Source of the DNA: Tuctoria greenei
Taxonomy: Eukaryota > Streptophyta > Magnoliopsida > Poales > Poaceae
Length of the DNA stretch: 64,000 nucleotides
Reading direction: 5' to 3'
NCBI GenBank assembly: GCA_036927565.1
Contig: JAYESD010000004.1
Location: 89,160,942 to 89,224,941, forward strand
The position numbers were made by a program, and so were the translations under genes. Positions within the stretch are counted from its first letter, which is position 1, and every line of letters begins with the position of its first letter. Under the pieces are notes generated by a model. That model was not told where the DNA came from. It searched no databases and worked only from the letters and a program-made list of their open reading frames with translations. Of the stretch, positions 32,141 through 43,847 are shown in pieces.

Positions 32141-33762
32141 CTCATATAGGTGTGTTTTCTTCAAGACTGCCATGTAGGACGACATCTTTGCTACACATAG
32201 CCAACAGAAACACACTAAGGCAAATCACCAACCTACCTTACAGTCTGAGAGTACAAGTGTACATCCTCACATAGAGAGGGTCTAAAGGAAGTACTCTCCT
32301 CGATGAACCACTAGTTTGTTTTCCCATGTCCTAATTCACAGGATCTCCGATCACATAGGTTGGGTCACTACTATGGTGTCACATAAATGGGTCTCAAACC
32401 CATCTCCCTCATTGCACTTTCTTTCACATTACGTGATAGACCTTCGTAAAGGGATCTACCAAGTTTTTATCTGTTTGTATGTACGAAACAGTAATAACTC
32501 CATAGTTTCTCATTTTCCTGATAGATTTCAAACATCTCTTGACGTGTCTCGATGATTTTGCATTATCCTTAGAACTGGTCACTATGGCAATCACTGTCTG
32601 ATTGTCACAATTCATAAGGATTGTCAACAATGGTTTCTCAACTACAGGCAAATTCATCAAGAGCTCTTGCAGCTATTCTGCCTTTGCAGTTGCTGTCTCT
32701 AAAGCAGTGAGTTTTGCTTTCATGGTTGACCTCGTCAAAATGGTTTGTTTGTAAGACCTCCATGATATAGCGCCACCAGCTAGAGTGAACACATATCCAC
32801 TCGTGGCATAGAGTTCATCAACATCAGAGATCCAGTTTGAGTGACTATAACCTTCAGTCACAACAAGATGCCCACTATAGTGAATTCCATAACTCACTGT
32901 ACCTATCAAGTAGCCATAACCCTTTCAAGTGCATGCCAATTATCTATACCCGGGTTTGACATGAACCTGCTCAGTTTGCTCAGGGCAAACGAGATATTAA
33001 GACGGGTTGCACTTGCTAAGTATATGAGTGAACTGATCATCTGAGAATATCTAAGTTGATCTCTTGACTCTTTCTTAATCTTTATGAGTATCACACTGGG
33101 ATCATAAGGCGTTGGAGATTTCTTGCTATACATAAAGCCGAACCGGCTCAAGAACATAGTGGGATTGACTTAAAGTAATACCTCTCTCATCCTTATTCAG
33201 CTTAATGTTCAAAATAACATTAGCTTCTTCCAGATCTTTCATATCAAAACACTTTGATAGAAAAGACATGACCTCAGAAATTATATCAATGCTCGTACCA
33301 AAAATGAGTATATCATCCACATACAAGCATAATATAACGCTATTGCCCCCACCATGCGGATAGTACACATACCGATCAGTTCATTAATGAAAAAGCCCCT
33401 AGACGTCAAAGTACTGTCGAACTTCTCATGTTATTGCTTAGGTGCTTGTTTCAGGCCATACAAGGATTTCAATAATTTGAACACCTTTGTCTCTTCACCT
33501 TTTACTATGAACCCATCAGGTCGTTCCACATAAATCTCCTCTTCCAACTCTCGGTTAAGGAAAGCAGTCTTCACATCCATTTGATGGATGATTAGACCAT
33601 AAGAGTCAGCCAAAGAAAGTAGTACACGAATTGTCGTCATTCTAGCAACAGGTGAATAGGTGTCAAAATAGTCTTTACCTTCCTTTTGAGTATAGCCTTG
33701 GCAACTAGCCTCGCCTTGTACTTTTCAATAGTACCGTCAGGCCTGAGCTTCTTCTTGAACAC
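32141..33762 (-). pseudogene. Copia-2 reverse transcriptase and RNase H
   Basis: Minus-strand blocks in order: FKKKLRPDGTIEKYKARLVA (33760-33700), IHQMDVKTAFLNRELEEEIY and [12 protein letters not shown] (33640-33431), LCLYVDDILIFG (33368 region), SLIYLASATRLNISFALSKL (33157-32906), the RNase H segment (32909-32673) and the C-terminal VSYIQTDKNLVDPFTK (to 32424). Several stops and frameshifts separate them. The gene is cut at 33763 by the Tat-type LTR; integrase and gag lie beyond that junction and are not found on its other side. Confidence 0.88.
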
Positions 33763-33850
33763 TATCGGTACCCTGCGTACTGGGTACCCCACGATACCGC
33801 AAGAAAAGCCACGGAGTTCCACCTGTCCGAGTTGAAGACCTCTGAAGGCT

Positions 33851-34132
33851 CCACGTGTCCCACAACACTGGACCCGCCTCCCTCATTAAATTAGCTCCAG
33901 CGCTGCCACGTGTAAAGCAAGGTCGTACCTTACTCCTTTTATAGGAAACCTCCAGTCCTACCACGTGTCCAGTGGCCCCGGACCTAACCCCTATTATAGG
34001 GAAGCTCCGGTGCTACCACGTGTACAATGGCTCCGGATCTTCCTCCCCACAGTGGGAAGCTCTAGAGCTGCCACGTGTACAACACCTCCGGACCTGCCTC
34101 CCTACCAAGGGAAGCTCCACAGCTGCCACATG
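33851..34132. promoter_or_regulatory. Six CACGTG-centred repeats at exactly 55 bp
   Basis: CCACGTG (last copy CCACATG) starts at 33851, 33906, 33961, 34016, 34071 and 34126, each 55 bp apart. Each unit also carries CTCCGGA and GGGAAGCTC. The 3' LTR has the same array at 47698, 47753, 47808, 47863, 47918 and 47973. G-box cores upstream of the TATA box suggest an enhancer that could recruit bZIP or bHLH factors. Confidence 0.88.
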
Positions 34133-34415
34133 TCGAGCCTCCGGATCTAAGCCTGCAATGGGAAGACTGTCGGATCTCCAACGATGTGGACATTCAAGGG
34201 ACAGTTAAAGCTACCGTTACAGGACCTGATTACGTGTCATAAATGGCATGTTAATACACATGATCAGAGGACCTTTAGTACCGGTAACGCTGCCATTAAG
34301 GCGCGTTATGACACTATTAATAATGCTTAATACATACAGATCGTGTATAGGTAATTAAACACCGCCGGGGCCACATGTCAGGCCAAGCTGACAATGTAAC
34401 TACCGGTCCTTGTAC

Positions 34416-34422
34416 TATAAAA
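34416..34422 (+). promoter_or_regulatory. LTR TATA box of the Tat-type element
   Basis: ACTATAAAAGGG about 285 bp after the last CACGTG repeat and about 240 bp before the LTR end. Aligned with 19597 in the other Tat-type LTR. Confidence 0.7.
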
Positions 34423-34692
34423 GGGTTGTTTCGCACGGTACGAAGGACAAGTCCAATCAAGCGCACATACACACATACTCATACATACAACAACCACCCG
34501 TGGAGTAGGGTATTACGCTCAGGCGGCCCGAACCACGTAAAAATCTTTGTGTCACAGTCTTGTTCATAATCTCATGCGCGCCCCAACCAATCACGAACCT
34601 CCGCGGACTACGATCTAGTAGTACCGAGAGAAGTCTCGATCACACACTTCAACATTTGGCGCGCGCATGAATGGGGTGCCTTGAGTTTCAAT

Positions 34693-35757
34693 ATGGTGAA
34701 CTCCGCTGCTGGATCGTCCAACGACCACATTGAGCAACCTGCTGGAGGAAATCCCTCCAATGTGCAACAGCCAGCTGGTGTTGTTGTTCTGGCGGGCATC
34801 ATTCCACCACCACCACCAACTGCTTCGGCGAACAATGCTGGAAAACAAGATGGTGCCCTTGCATCGGTCACTACATCGATGCACAACAACCCTAAGAACG
34901 CGATCAACGCGGCACGTACTCTTCTGCAGCGTCCACTGGCGCCCAAAGCACCTTAGGATGCAATGGAGCAGTGGCGCACTGATGTGGAGCATCTGGTTGC
35001 AGCTGCAGCCAATGCCATCAGCAACAAAGGTCCTCCTCCTTCGGGGCAGGCACCTTCCCCAGCAAAGGGCCTTGTCTAGCAAACTTGGTCCTCAAACGTC
35101 ACAGCACCAGAGGCATGCACTCTCCAGCAACTGACGTCCCTGCCCTCGAGGGCAAGCCGTACTCACACAGCTTCAAGGCTCTCGACCCATGATCGGCGAT
35201 TGGAGCTTGACTGTCGTTACAGGCAGTAGGACGATTGCGCCCACATCGAGCGTGCTCGCGAGAGGCGAGAGGCTCGGGAAAACCCTTCTCCTTTGGGAGT
35301 AGGGGGTAGTTGTTCGTCCTTGGCAATGCACCTACGCATGGTTTGATGGCCGCAGAAGTTCTAGCCTCATTTGTCAGAGAAGTACGACGGGACTGTCAAT
35401 CCCATCGACTTCCTCCAAATCTACTCCACTGCCATTCTCGCGGCTGGTGGCAATGAGGTCATGATGGCCAATTACTTTCCTATGGCTCTGAGTAGGACAA
35501 CCAGGTCCTGGTTCATGAGTCTTCTGTCTGACTCCATCAACAGTTGGGCAGAGCTATGCAATCACTTCACTGCCAACTTTGGGAGTTCTTACACCCGGCC
35601 TGACACAGAATTGAATATGTTTGTCGTACAACAGAAGTCGGGGCAGTCACTACGATCGTTCATCCAGCATTTCTCCCAGGTACGGAACACCATTCCTTCT
35701 ATCTCCAACGCATCTGTCATTGTAGCATTTTGAAAGGGCGTCAGAGACAAGAAGATG
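34693..35757 (+). pseudogene. Tat-element gag, broken
   Basis: ATG at 34693 gives an N-terminal Ala/Pro/Asn-rich segment (VNSAAGSSNDH, with a run of five prolines). After stops and a frameshift, the capsid-like block at 35371-35733 reads EKYDGTVNPIDFLQIYSTAI, ..WFMSLLSDSINSWAELCNHF and KSGQSLRSFIQHFSQVRNTI. This is the Retrotrans_gag signature. The nucleocapsid part and all of protease are missing: by about 35860 the sequence is already near the start of RT. Confidence 0.85.
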
Positions 35758-35859
35758 TTGGAGAAGCTAGCGACGAAAGAAGTCACCAGTGTTACTCATC
35801 AAATTCCTCCGGACAGTTGTTGACGTGTTCACATGGAACCGTCACAGATGCCTGGCATC

Positions 35860-38800
35860 CCTAGGGAGGTTATGGAGCACAGCCTAAAGATATATCTCGA
35901 TGCGCGGCCAATACACCAGAAGCCCTGGAAGCAATCAGTCGAGCGACAGAACTTAATTTGACAAGAAATCAAGAAGCTGCTTGAAGCTAGTTTCATCCGG
36001 GAGGTTCATCATCCATGATGGCTGGCAAACCCAGTCGTTGTACCCAAGGTCGGCGGGAAACTTCGGATGTGTATGGACTACATCATATTGAATAAGGCAT
36101 GCCCAAAAGATCCATTTCCACTACCTAGGATATAGCAGATAGTGGACCCCACCTCTGGATGTGAGCTATTGTGTTTCCTAGATGCATACTCTGGATATCA
36201 TCAGATCCAAATGTATAGGGAAGATGAAGAGCATACTGCCTTCATAACAGTAGATGGGTTGTATTCCTATACTGCGATGTCTTTTGGTCTCAAAAACGTT
36301 GCTTCAACTTTTGTGCGAGCCATGCACAAAACCTTTGGAGAGATCATTAGGGACTTGGTGGAGGTCTTCGTCGATGACATCGTCATGAAGGTCAATAACA
36401 AGGAATCACTCCTTGACAATTTGCAAGCTGTCTTCGACAGGCTACATGCAATGCGCACCAAGTTGAACTTGAACAAATGTGTCTTCGGAGTTAGCTCCGG
36501 AAGCTCCTCAGATTCTTGGTGACTCACCAAGGAATTGAGGTGAATCCGGCGAAGATCAAGGCTATTGAAGACATGCGGCCCCCAGCCCGCATCAAGGATG
36601 TCTAGAAGTTAACTGGATGTCTAGCTGCACTCAGACGGTTCAGCTCAAGATTGGCAGAACGGGTGCTACCGTTCTTCAAGTTATTGAGGAAGTTCGGGCC
36701 ACTCCACTGGTCTGAAGAAGCAGAAAAGGCGTTCCAAGATCTCAAATAGCTCCTCACCACACTACCAATCTTGGTAGCTCTGAACTCTTGTGAGCCTCTT
36801 TTGCTTTACATTTTGGCAACTACGGAGGTTGTCAGCATGGTTCTGGTTACGGCAAGATCGGAGCCACCTACAGTTCAGGAGCCCAGACCCCTCCGTGATG
36901 GACCGGAGCTACCTGAAGCCGAGTCTGGGTCCCAGCCCCCAGGCACGGATCTTCAAGGCAAGCTACCCGAGGATCAACCCATCTCATCTGAGGGAGTTCT
37001 CACTGCGGAAGAAGATGTTTCGAACCCCTTCGGGAGGGTCCGAGAAGCTCAAGAAGAAGGTCCGGACCTCTCCGGGAGGGTTCGGGTTGATGAAGAAGAC
37101 GCTCCGGGACCTTCAGGGAAGGTCCAGACTGTCCAGCGGCCAGTGTAATTCATTAGCGAAGTACTTCATGACGCTAAGACTCGATACATTGAGGTGCATA
37201 AGCTGCTTTCTGCAGTTCTCAACGCCTCAAGGAAGCTACGTCACTACTTCCAAGCCCACAAGATATTAGTGGTAACCTCCTATCCATTGCGTGCTCTACT
37301 GCATAACCCCAATTCTACTGGGAACATTGCAAAGTTGGCAGCGGAGTTGGCAGAGTTCGATCTCGAATTCCTGCCTCGACATGCTATCAAGAGTCAGTAT
37401 TGGATAACTTCGTGGCGGAGTGGGCCCCTTCTTCATCAAATCTAGGGGGCCCCAGTGAGCAGAAGCCAGAACCCAATATCCCGGTCTTCACCGAGCCTCA
37501 CTAGACTCTCTACTTCAACGGCTTCGTGCAAAAGTAGGGGGCCAGAGCTAGAATCCTCCTCCTCGCTCCGACCGGGGAGAAGGTCAAGTACATGGTACAC
37601 CTTGATTTCAAGGCAACCAACAACATTGCATAGTATGAAGCTCTCATCTACGGGCTCAAGATGGCGCTATCATATGGTATCAAGCAGATGCTAGTGAAGG
37701 GTGATTTGCAGCTCATTATCAAGCAAGTCAAAGGCGAATGTAGCTGCAATAACCCACAACTTGCTGCTTACCTCCATGAAGTGCAGAAGCTCCAGAAAGA
37801 CTTCCATGTCCTGGACCTCTGCCATGTCCAGCATCTCAACAATGATGAAGCTGATGAACTCTCGATGAAGGCTTCAACCGGAGCTCAAGCTCCAGATGGA
37901 GTTTTTGTCAAGAGATTGTCAAGACCAACCGCTCAGCCTGTTGAACTGAGCGAAGGGGGCGAGACCAGCACCTCAAAGCTGGTAGTCCTGGTGGCCCTGT
38001 TACCATGACATCCACTAAGGGTCGTAGATGCTGCAAGAAGCTCCGAACAACCCAGTGTGCAAGATCCAGAGGCTCAAGTTAGCTTTGATGCATGAATATC
38101 GGAAATCCGGAGCTACTTGAAAGACAACATCCTTCCTGAAGATGGTGCATCCGTTGACCGGATCATCAGATTGGCTAAAAGATACACGCAGATAGAAGGG
38201 GATCTCTACTTGTGCGGTGCCAACGGAGTCCTAATGCGGTGCATTGCCCGAGAAGAAGGACGTGAGCTCCTCGTAGTAATCCATGGAGGCGAGTGTGGGA
38301 ACCACGAATCTTCCCGCACGTTGGTTGGTAAAGCCTTCCGACATGGCTTTTACTGGCCTACAGCTCTCCAGGATGCAATTGAGCTGGTGAAAAAGTGTGA
38401 AGCGTGACAATTCCACGTGAAAAAAATTCACACACCGGCTCAGTCGCAGCAAATGATACCTCCTACATGGCCATTCGCTGTGTGGGGGTGGACATTTTGG
38501 GACCTTTCCCAAAAGCCGTCGGAGGTTACAAGTTCCTGTACATCACCATCGACAAGTTCACCAAGTGGCCAGAAGCTACCCCAGTTGAACAATCAAAAAG
38601 CAATCTGCTATCAAGTTCGTGAAGTCCATAGTATGCAGATATGGAGTTCCGAAGAGAGTCATAACTGACAACAGAACCCAATTCACAATTGCAGCATTCC
38701 AAGAATATTGCGAAGACCTCATCATACAAGTCAACTACGCATCAGTAGCTCACCTGGTAAGTAATGTCCAAGCCGAGAGAGCAAATGCAGAAATACTGAA

Positions 38801-39206
38801 AGGACTCAAGACGCGCACTTACGAGCGCTTGAAGAAACAAGGAGCCAACTGGATAGAGGAGCTTCCATCTGCACCGTGGGCGAGCAGGACAACACCTAAC
38901 CGTTCTACTGGAGAGACACCCTTCTTCCTGGTGTACGGAGCTGAAGCAGTCCTTCCTCCGGAGATCACCATGGGGTCACTCTAGGTCTGGACCTTCGTTG
39001 AAGCCATGCAGGACAAGCTCTGGCGTGAATACCTTGACCTCGCTGACGAGGGAAGGTGCCAAGCAGCTGTTTGGAATACACGATATCGGCAGGCACTCCG
39101 GCGCTATCACCAAAGGCATGTGCGCAACCAACAGCTTGAAGAAGGCGATCTGGTGCTGTGGAGAGTACTAACTCGTGAAAGGATGAACAAACTATCCCCC
39201 AACTAG
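35860..39206 (+). pseudogene. Tat-element pol: RT, two RNase H domains, integrase
   Basis: RT starts in IPREVMEHSLKI, passes GKLRMCMDYIILNKACPKDP and FLDAYSGYHQIQMYREDEEH, and holds the catalytic FVDDIVMKV near 36370. An acidic, Pro-rich insertion (about 36860-37140) precedes the first RNase H, whose block reads RYIEVHKLLSAVLNASRKLR. The second, archaeal-type RNase H (37500-37880) has YFNGF where YFDGS is expected, so its first catalytic Asp is Asn, then KGDLQLIIKQVKGE. The integrase zinc finger is near 38300-38400, the core with DILGPFPKA and KRVITDNRTQFT at 38480-38984, and the C-terminal EGDLVLWRV at 39150. Stops such as the TAG at 39204-39206 (in place of Trp) show decay. Confidence 0.87.
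36860..37140 (+). other. Acidic Pro/Gly-rich insertion inside Tat pol
   Basis: Between RT and RNase H the frame (36771-37148) encodes about 90 residues of low complexity with a repeated FGRVREAQEE / SGRVRVDEED pattern. At DNA level CCTCTCCGGGAGGGT and close copies recur, and a further copy is near 39390. Most gypsy elements have a short loop here, so this looks like local repeat expansion. Confidence 0.55.
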
Positions 39207-40045
39207 GAGGTCCCTTCTGAGTAATCAAAGTATCCCGTCCCGGATGCATTCGCTTGGCAACAGAGGACGGGACTCCACTTCCCAATCCGTAAGTTTTATG
39301 CTTAGTTTCACGGAGGTGAGTCTATAATTACACATAATGTGAGTTATAGAGTCTATACATAGAGTTTGGTAGGTCCTAAAGGAGAACATCCGGACCCCTC
39401 TGGGAGGGTCTGGGCAGTTCAATCCCACCTAACATGGTCCATGTACTGAAAGTGTGGCTTACCTACCCTGGGTTAGAACAAGATGAATAGCACATTGTCC
39501 TGGTTCCGTACCCTAAGTGTGTCCTTGTCTCCCCTGTAATTCGAACCTATAATGAAAGACATTGTTGTGTGAAAACATACTCCACGTGCATTAATTCTTT
39601 AGAGGGTCATTTTTCTTTTATTATCTTTTCCTTCTTGTCTATAACTAAGTTGTGCAATTCTTTTTAAGATTTAGTCCAAGCTATTCATATGATATATGAG
39701 TTATATTGTTGATCGTTTTCGGATCTTAGCATTGCAAGATGGTCTACTCGCCTAAATGCCAAAGCTAATGATGGGTCTGGAGTGCGCTATCGACTTAGAC
39801 TGGTCCAATACCCTAAGTACGCCACTCTACCTATATTCCAGCAAGCCTCTGGTCCGGAAGGCATTCGAATCTGAAGAGATTACATCAATTTACTTGTTAT
39901 CATGTTGAATTCCTTCGGACCTAAATTTCAAATAAGAACGGTAAGCCGCAAACAACTTATAGATGAGTGAACAAATTTTACTGTTTTTTCTTGTCTTTAA
40001 CACACAGGAAAAATGGAAAGTTCATGGCGATCGTGGATTTTGCTA
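39207..40045. other. Tat-element spacer downstream of pol
   Basis: No ORF with recognisable motifs. A GGACCCCTCTGGGAGGGTCTGG sequence near 39390 resembles the repeated motif inside pol. Otherwise unremarkable AT-balanced sequence. Confidence 0.5.
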
Positions 40046-40525
40046 GAGCTACTAAGCTTTGACAACCCCAGGGGGCCTGCCGTCGAAGTTTTATACGTTG
40101 AAAGTGGGCATCCTCGGAGCTAACAAGCTCTGACAAGTCGCATGGGGGCCCGCTATCGATGTTTCTAAACGTTGGTGGTGGATGCCTTTGGATCTACCAA
40201 GCTCCGACAACTCCCAGAGGGTCACCGTCGATGCTCTATGTGTTGGCAGTGGGCGCTGTCGGATCGACCAAGCTTCAAAAACTCACAGGGGGCCCGCCTT
40301 CGACGCTCTATGTGTTGGCAGTGAGCACCGTCGAATCCACCAAGCTCCAACACCTCCCAAGGGACCCGCCGTCGACGCTGTATGTGTTCGCAGTGGGCGT
40401 CGTCGTATCCACCAAGCTCCGAGACCTCCTAGGGGATCTGCCGTCGACGCTCTATGTGTTGGCAGTGGGTGCCGTCGGACCTACCAAGCTCCGACAACTC
40501 CCAGGGGGCCCACCATCAACGTCAC
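40046..40525. repeat. Minisatellite, about 86-87-bp unit, five to six copies
   Basis: Units share the order TCTATGTGTTGGCAGTGGGC - GTCGGATC - ACCAAGCTCCGACAACTCCC - AGGGGGCCCGCCGTCGACG. The unit is about 29 codons, so an ORF stays open across it (40159-40566), producing a 29-residue protein repeat. Location between pol and the antisense ORF, and the lack of a start context, argue against a gene. The first two copies are the most diverged. Confidence 0.82.
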
Positions 40526-41269
40526 AAAGGATCCCTAGAGATGTCAGAAGTAAACTTCAGACCTAAGAGCTAAGATTTCTAGCTACAAGTTCAAAGCGTT
40601 CAAGTCATCAAGATATTGTCAGATCCTTTTGGTACATGTTCGCAATAAAATTGTGAACATCTACCAGGGGACCAACAAGATAAAGGATAATGTATTGAAG
40701 AAAAATACAAAATGAATTCATTCAAGAAGATTGGATTTCATTCGTCTAAAGGATTGGATTAAAAAATGAGGATTACAAGGGAAAGGCAAAAGAAAAAGGT
40801 CCTGGCTACTGGAGGTCCTAAGTCTTATGGAAATACGAGGAAACTTTGGGCAGCTTCTTGAATGCTGGCCCTAGCGGCATCTTCATCTTAAGCAATGGGC
40901 CCTTTGACCACAGGATCTATAGATAGTTGAGGGTCTCGGCTTTTGAAACACGTCAGCACATATTCGACGATGTTCTTGGCCAGATACTTCCTCTCTCTCT
41001 CCAGCTGGTCGACGATGATGTTACCCATCACGTACAGCTTCTTGCTGGTAGAGCTCAGCGCCACCAGCGACTTGTCCAGCTCCGGCTCCGGGTCATCCGG
41101 ACTTGCCGAGCTTACAAGTGGCACCAGAGCTTTATTAGCATGACCTAGAAAATCCCAAACTTGCTGGGACTCAGTCGCTCTCATACTCCCCAGTTCCTCC
41201 AGTGACCTCCTAGCGGCTGCAAGCTCCGAACATTCTCGGGCGATGCGCTCGGCCTCCTTGGTGATGAGT

Positions 41270-42160
41270 ACATCACTCTTATAGATATACACAACACTCC
41301 ATTCAACATACAAGATGCAATCAATAGAATTCACACACACCAATTAATTTTAGAGGTGAGCTCGTTCTTATATGTTTCCCTTATATATTTTTGAGAATAG
41401 ATTGCTACCTAATGACATAATTGTGATTATGATCCATGTAAAAGTTCAAGGAGTAATTGGAGGAATATTTAGAGGCGTGTAGGACCAGATATTACGTTCA
41501 AAGAAGATGGAAACCGACCCCAACTCTAATTCGTGTCCAACTCGGAGTCCAGGAGCAGTTGGCAGACGCCCAGGACGCATACGAACTCCGTTTTGGACGT
41601 TCTACATATGAACGAAAAAGGGAGAGGATAACCTTTCCAATGAAGCTTGTCTCATGTCAAAATTCCTTCGGAGTCAACGAGAATTATTGAAACAAAATCG
41701 AGTTCAGAATCTGTCAGGGTGCTACGCCACCGTATTAGGCCATTGGGCCTTGTATCAAGTATAAGTCCATTATTTTCATATCTTAGGGTTAGGTCACGAC
41801 CCCAACACCCCCTTGGACGTCCTCCCACCTATATATACTCCATAGTACCTGACATGAACAATTGGGTTTTGCTTAGATTAATAATATCGCCGTTCTACGG
41901 GTTGTGAAACCCCAACTTCGCGATTTTCAGATTGTGTCTTCTACGTTCTTGCTTGCGTTCTCGATTATTGCAGGGATTAGCCTTCTTGGCAAGGTCAATC
42001 GTGTGAAGCACGTTTGATAACCAACGGAGCGGTGGTGTAGTGATTGCAGAGGTATTTGAGCTGCTTGAGTGCCGTGAATCATCAACGTTGAGATCTCCAC
42101 ATCAATCGACTTATCCATTACCTTTCAGAAGATTGGAAATCATCCTCCATATCAATTGGT
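41270..42160 (+). repeat. Left direct repeat of the nested element
   Basis: Aligns with 43537-44400 with scattered substitutions and small indels. Shared blocks include GGACCAGATATTACGTTCAA, the GTCAGGGTGCT..CGCCACCGTATT segment, CCTTGGACGTCCTCCCACCT and a TATATATAC TATA-like motif. ORFs in it are short. Confidence 0.7.
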
Positions 42161-43250
42161 ATTAGATTTTCAGGTTGCCCATTAGGTAATTCATCTATCC
42201 ATTACATTACTTTTTTTTCATACCTAGAGTCCACAAAAAAGCCACAAAAAACTTGGATTTTAATAGATCTGTTCATTACTTTGTCCAAACTACATTGAGC
42301 CTTTTGAAACTTTTGTTTTCAGTTTGATTTTGTTGAGTTTGTGTCTGTTGTTGAGTCATATTGCTGGTTTAGAAAGTGTTTTTTGTATTAGTTTGAGTTT
42401 TGCGTGGTGTTGATTCATCTTTTTTAATCGCGTCATCACGTCCAGAATTGATTCATCTCTGCCCAGTTCGGTATTTTGATCATATCTCACATATATGAAC
42501 TTGAAATTTGGATTTCTTATACTTTCTGGAAATTTAAGAAGTTCTCCATAACTTTCGTATTCATATATTTTCTAGAAAACATAGTTATCATGGTCAAAAG
42601 CGCATTAGGTCTGAATCTGTTATCGACCTAGAATTTCTGAACAGTCTGTGTTTCGGGGGCAATATCTCCTATTATTCTTGTCCAAATTAGTTCTTACATA
42701 TATTGAAATTAAATAGGATAGATATATATACAATCTTCCTATTGTATGTTCTTCTATTTAGAGCCTCTAAGTGTGCCTATTTGTCCTTGGAATATTGAGC
42801 AGAAAATCTGCGACAGACACACGAGATATCTTTGATTGCTTTTTATTGTGTTCTTCTTTTGCAGCATATTCTGAAAAAAAAAGGAAGAAAAAATAAAAAG
42901 GCAAGTGCAAAACAAGAGACAAAAGCCGCACAAAAAAGAAGAGAAAAAACAACAAAAAAATAGAAGTGCTTGCATTCTTTGTGTCATCAAGTTTTGTCTC
43001 ATGTCTTGCTAGCTGGAACTACTAAGAACACATTTAGGCCAGCAACTTTGACAAGTACTTTGGACCCTTATTCAGCTTTATTATCTGATTTCATTGTTGC
43101 TAATCCTTAATACTTATAAAGTGTCATTCAAGCTAAACTTTACTCTTGAGCAGAATCGATACACCTTTACAATCATCCCACGCTTCATTGGTTTCTTCAT
43201 ACCGGCCACCGTTTGCCACCTGCAGTGTTGGTAAGAACACTTAAAAGAGC

Positions 43251-43847
43251 GTGGTAATACGCTTGAGAGTTCCACTTCCAGATGAGATCATGCACATTAT
43301 AAATGGACATACAAACATGATACAATATTTATTTGTTTGGGATCCTGGCTCAAGTGGATGTGCTCGCTTATTTGATGGAGAACATGAAGATGGTTCACTA
43401 TATCGTCCACCACATTGGCCTCCTCCTTTCATGCATACAAGAATATTTGATGGCATTGCACATATGGACCCACAGATGAGAGGAGATGAACTTGAGTCGA
43501 GGACGACTCCAATTCAAGTAGGGGAGGATGATGATAACATCACTCCTATGGATATACACAACACTTCATTCAATATTCAAGATGCAATCAATAGAATTCA
43601 CACACACCAATTAATTTTAGAAGTGAGCTCGATCTTATATGTTTCCTTATATATTTTTGAGAATAGTAATGACTTAATGGTGATTAGGATCCATGGAGAA
43701 GTTCAAAGAGTAATTGGAGGAAGATTTAGGGGCGTGGAGGACCAGATATTACGTTCAAAGAAGATGGACACCGACCCCAACTCTAATTCGTATCCAACTC
43801 GGTGTCCAGGAGCAGTTAGCACTAAAACGGACGCCCAGGACGCATAA
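43251..43847 (+). CDS. 198-codon ORF of unknown function in the nested element
   Basis: Reads from just upstream of the right repeat into it, with segments such as MIQYLFVWDPGSSGCARLF, EDGSLYRPPHWPPPFMHT and NTSFNIQDAINRIHTHQLIL. No domain I recognise; the composition is protein-like (few rare residues, mixed hydrophobicity) rather than low-complexity. The first residue lies in GTGGTAATACG, so the true start is uncertain. The last third falls in the repeat and its counterpart in the left repeat is not open over the same length, so it may be only partly coding or a gag remnant. Confidence 0.3.
   Translation: MVIRLRVPLPDEIMHIINGHTNMIQYLFVWDPGSSGCARLFDGEHEDGSLYRPPHWPPPFMHTRIFDGIAHMDPQMRGDELESRTTPIQVGEDDDNITPMDIHNTSFNIQDAINRIHTHQLILEVSSILYVSLYIFENSNDLMVIRIHGEVQRVIGGRFRGVEDQILRSKKMDTDPNSNSYPTRCPGAVSTKTDAQDA

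Larger units (their letters stand above)
33763..34654 (+). repeat. 5' LTR of the Tat-type element
   Basis: Starts TATCGGTACCC (the 3' copy has TGTCGGTACCC) and ends CACTTCAACA, followed by TTTGGCGCGCGC, a possible primer site. It contains the 55-bp CACGTG repeats, a TATA box at 34416 and the GTGGAGTAGGGTATTACGCT block near 34499. 892 bp. Confidence 0.88.

Noticed and set aside
40159..40566. Repetitive ORF with a 29-residue period
   Set aside because: The repeat unit is about 87 bp, so frames stay open by arithmetic. No start context or homologous protein is known to me.
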